Assembly (NCBI RefSeq): GCF_900696085.1
Contig: NZ_CAADFC020000004.1
Coordinates: forward strand, 372,001 to 436,000
Direction: 5' to 3'
Source of the DNA: Bradyrhizobium ivorense
Lineage (GTDB): Bacteria > Pseudomonadota > Alphaproteobacteria > Rhizobiales > Xanthobacteraceae
DNA: 64,000 nucleotides
Under the pieces are notes generated by a model, which saw only the letters and a program-made list of their open reading frames with translations, searched no databases and was not told the origin of the DNA. Shown one piece after another: positions 62,857 to 64,000 of the stretch (the stretch's first letter is position 1; the number at the start of each line of letters is the position of its first letter). The translations under genes and the position numbers were made by a program.

Positions 62857-64000
62857 ATGGGCAAGGTCGCGGCCAAATCCGGATCGCAGCTAAAGAAGAG
62901 GTCGTCCACCGAGACCTCGTCGTCTGCCAAGCGCGCCAAAGCAAAGACCAAGGCAAAGCCGCCCGATAAAGACGTCGAGGAGCAGGCCGCGGACGATACG
63001 TCCGAATTCGTCGACGTGACCGCCGAGAATGGCGACCATACCGAGCCGCCGCCGCCGGAGGCGCTTGAACCCGATCCCGAACTGTCGCCCGAGGAAGCCG
63101 AGCAGGTCCGCAAAGAGTATTTGCTGACGCGGTTCTGGATCAGCGCGCGCGGCTATTGGGGCCGCAGCGGCGACCGCCTGGCGTGGCTGTTCACGATCGG
63201 CCTCGGGCTACTCATCATCGCCCATGTCGCGGTTCAGTACGGCATCAATGTCTGGAATCGCGAGATCTTCGATGCGATCGAGAAGCGCGATTCGATCAGC
63301 GTCTTCCAGCTGACGGCGATCTTCGTTCCGCTCGCGATCGGCAGCGTGCTGCTCGGCGTCGCCCAGGTGTTCGCCCGGATGGGCATCCAGCGCCGCTGGC
63401 GCGCCTGGCTGACCAACGCGGTGGTATCGCGCTGGCTGACCAACGGCCGCTACTATCAGCTCAACCTGGTCGAGGGCGATCACAAGAACCCGGAATATCG
63501 CATCGCCGAGGATCTGCGGATCGCAACCGACTCGCCGGTCGACTTCGTCGCCGGCGTCACCTCCGCGCTGCTGTCCGCGATCACCTTCATCGTCGTGCTC
63601 TGGACGATCGGCGGCGCGCTGACGCTGACACTCGGCGGCTCCTCCATCACCATCCCCGGCTTCCTCGTCGTCGCCGCCGTCATCTATGCCGCGATCGCGT
63701 CCGGCTCGATCATGGCGATCGGCCGCAGCTTCGCGCAGATCTCCGAGGACAAGAACCAGGCCGAGGCCGAACTCCGCTATACCCTGACCCGCGTGCGCGA
63801 GAACGGCGAGAGCATCGCGCTGCTCGGCGGCGAGGCCGAAGAGCGCGACGGCATCGACAGGACATTCTCGAACGTGCTGCGGCAATGGGCGCGGCTCGCC
63901 GGCCAGCACATGCGCACGACACTGGTGTCGCAGGGGTCGAACCTGATCGCGCCGGTCGTTCCGCTGCTGCTGTGTGCGCCAAAATTTCTCGACGGCAGCA
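62857..64000 (+). CDS. ABC transporter permease/ATPase, YddA/BclA type (3' end outside window)
   Basis: The frame from ATG 62857 is open to the window end; 381 codons are visible. Residues 1-90 are a hydrophilic extension rich in Lys/Ser/Ala, then Asp/Glu/Pro. The membrane domain begins near 95 (RFWISARGYWGRSGDRLAWL) and matches the SbmA/BacA-related ABC_membrane_2 family: NVWNREIFDAIEKRD, RRWRAWLTNAVVSRWL, YYQLNL and NPEYRIAEDLRIATD. Relatives carry a C-terminal ATPase, which would lie beyond the window. Such proteins import peptides or vitamin B12; Bradyrhizobium BclA protects against plant NCR peptides. No clear ribosome site precedes the start. Confidence 0.85.
   Translation, partial: MGKVAAKSGSQLKKRSSTETSSSAKRAKAKTKAKPPDKDVEEQAADDTSEFVDVTAENGDHTEPPPPEALEPDPELSPEEAEQVRKEYLLTRFWISARGYWGRSGDRLAWLFTIGLGLLIIAHVAVQYGINVWNREIFDAIEKRDSISVFQLTAIFVPLAIGSVLLGVAQVFARMGIQRRWRAWLTNAVVSRWLTNGRYYQLNLVEGDHKNPEYRIAEDLRIATDSPVDFVAGVTSALLSAITFIVVLWTIGGALTLTLGGSSITIPGFLVVAAVIYAAIASGSIMAIGRSFAQISEDKNQAEAELRYTLTRVRENGESIALLGGEAEERDGIDRTFSNVLRQWARLAGQHMRTTLVSQGSNLIAPVVPLLLCAPKFLDGS

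Noticed and set aside
62339..62893. 184-codon frame before the ABC transporter
   Set aside because: No ribosome site, atypical composition, and overlap with the transporter start; retained only as an uncertain leader region.

Overview
The window looks like a piece of the main chromosome of a Bradyrhizobium-type alphaproteobacterium (order Rhizobiales, family Nitrobacteraceae). GC and GC3 are high. The gene set is typical of that group: acnA next to the ccm (cyc) cytochrome c maturation genes, DUF2794, DUF1223, DUF2336, ffh-rpsP-rimM-trmD-rplS, sdhCDAB, feoAB and small Gly/His/Tyr-rich exported proteins. Gaps are full of palindromic repeats of the kind common in Rhizobiales. Most genes are housekeeping. 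I see no prophage, integrase, insertion sequence, CRISPR array, tRNA or rRNA.

Layout. 0-8 kb: tail of an FtsX-type permease, a Bax inhibitor-1 protein, a GNAT acetyltransferase, DUF2794, a candidate structured small RNA, DUF1223 and aconitase. 8-11 kb: ccmABCDG. 11-18.8 kb: yciB/ftsY, an RluA-type pseudouridine synthase, DUF2336, mtaB/dapF and two exported proteins (GyrI-like and SIMPL). 18.8-27.7 kb: an MBL-fold hydrolase, then the SRP/ribosome cluster ffh-rpsP-rimM-[LysR, MFS exporter, MDR oxidoreductase]-trmD-rplS. 28-33.4 kb: leuC, a run of small exported proteins, a zincin and leuD. 33.4-43 kb: a DXD glycosyltransferase, a GYD protein, a CitE-like lyase, beta-carbonic anhydrase, a papain-alpha/beta hydrolase fusion, UPF0114 and asd. 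43-53.6 kb: leuB, an MFS transporter, a YedY-like molybdoenzyme with its cytochrome b, a fasciclin protein, an SDR, malonyl-CoA synthetase, DUF3658, TauE and LysR. 53.8-64 kb: sdhCDAB, feoAB, a hybrid histidine kinase and the 5' part of a YddA/BclA-type ABC transporter cut by the window end.

How the genes connect. Iron and heme are a recurring theme: aconitase, isopropylmalate isomerase, succinate dehydrogenase, heme export and cytochrome c maturation, and ferrous iron uptake. Three of these loci (acnA/ccmA, leuC, feoAB) carry upstream sequences resembling the Irr iron control element. The cytochrome b/YedY pair has a near-perfect match to the ECF sigma-F promoter pattern known for such operons in Caulobacter and Bradyrhizobium.

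The most striking global pattern is in the repeats. At least nine palindromic families are present. Every convergent gap of 77 bp or more contains them (7 of 7), and no convergent gap of 76 bp or less does (0 of 6). Some are nested inside each other. Several supply the stop codon of the gene before them, and others sit inside operons (ccmA/ccmB, sdhA/sdhB, ftsY/yciB, dapF/mtaB, asd/UPF0114).
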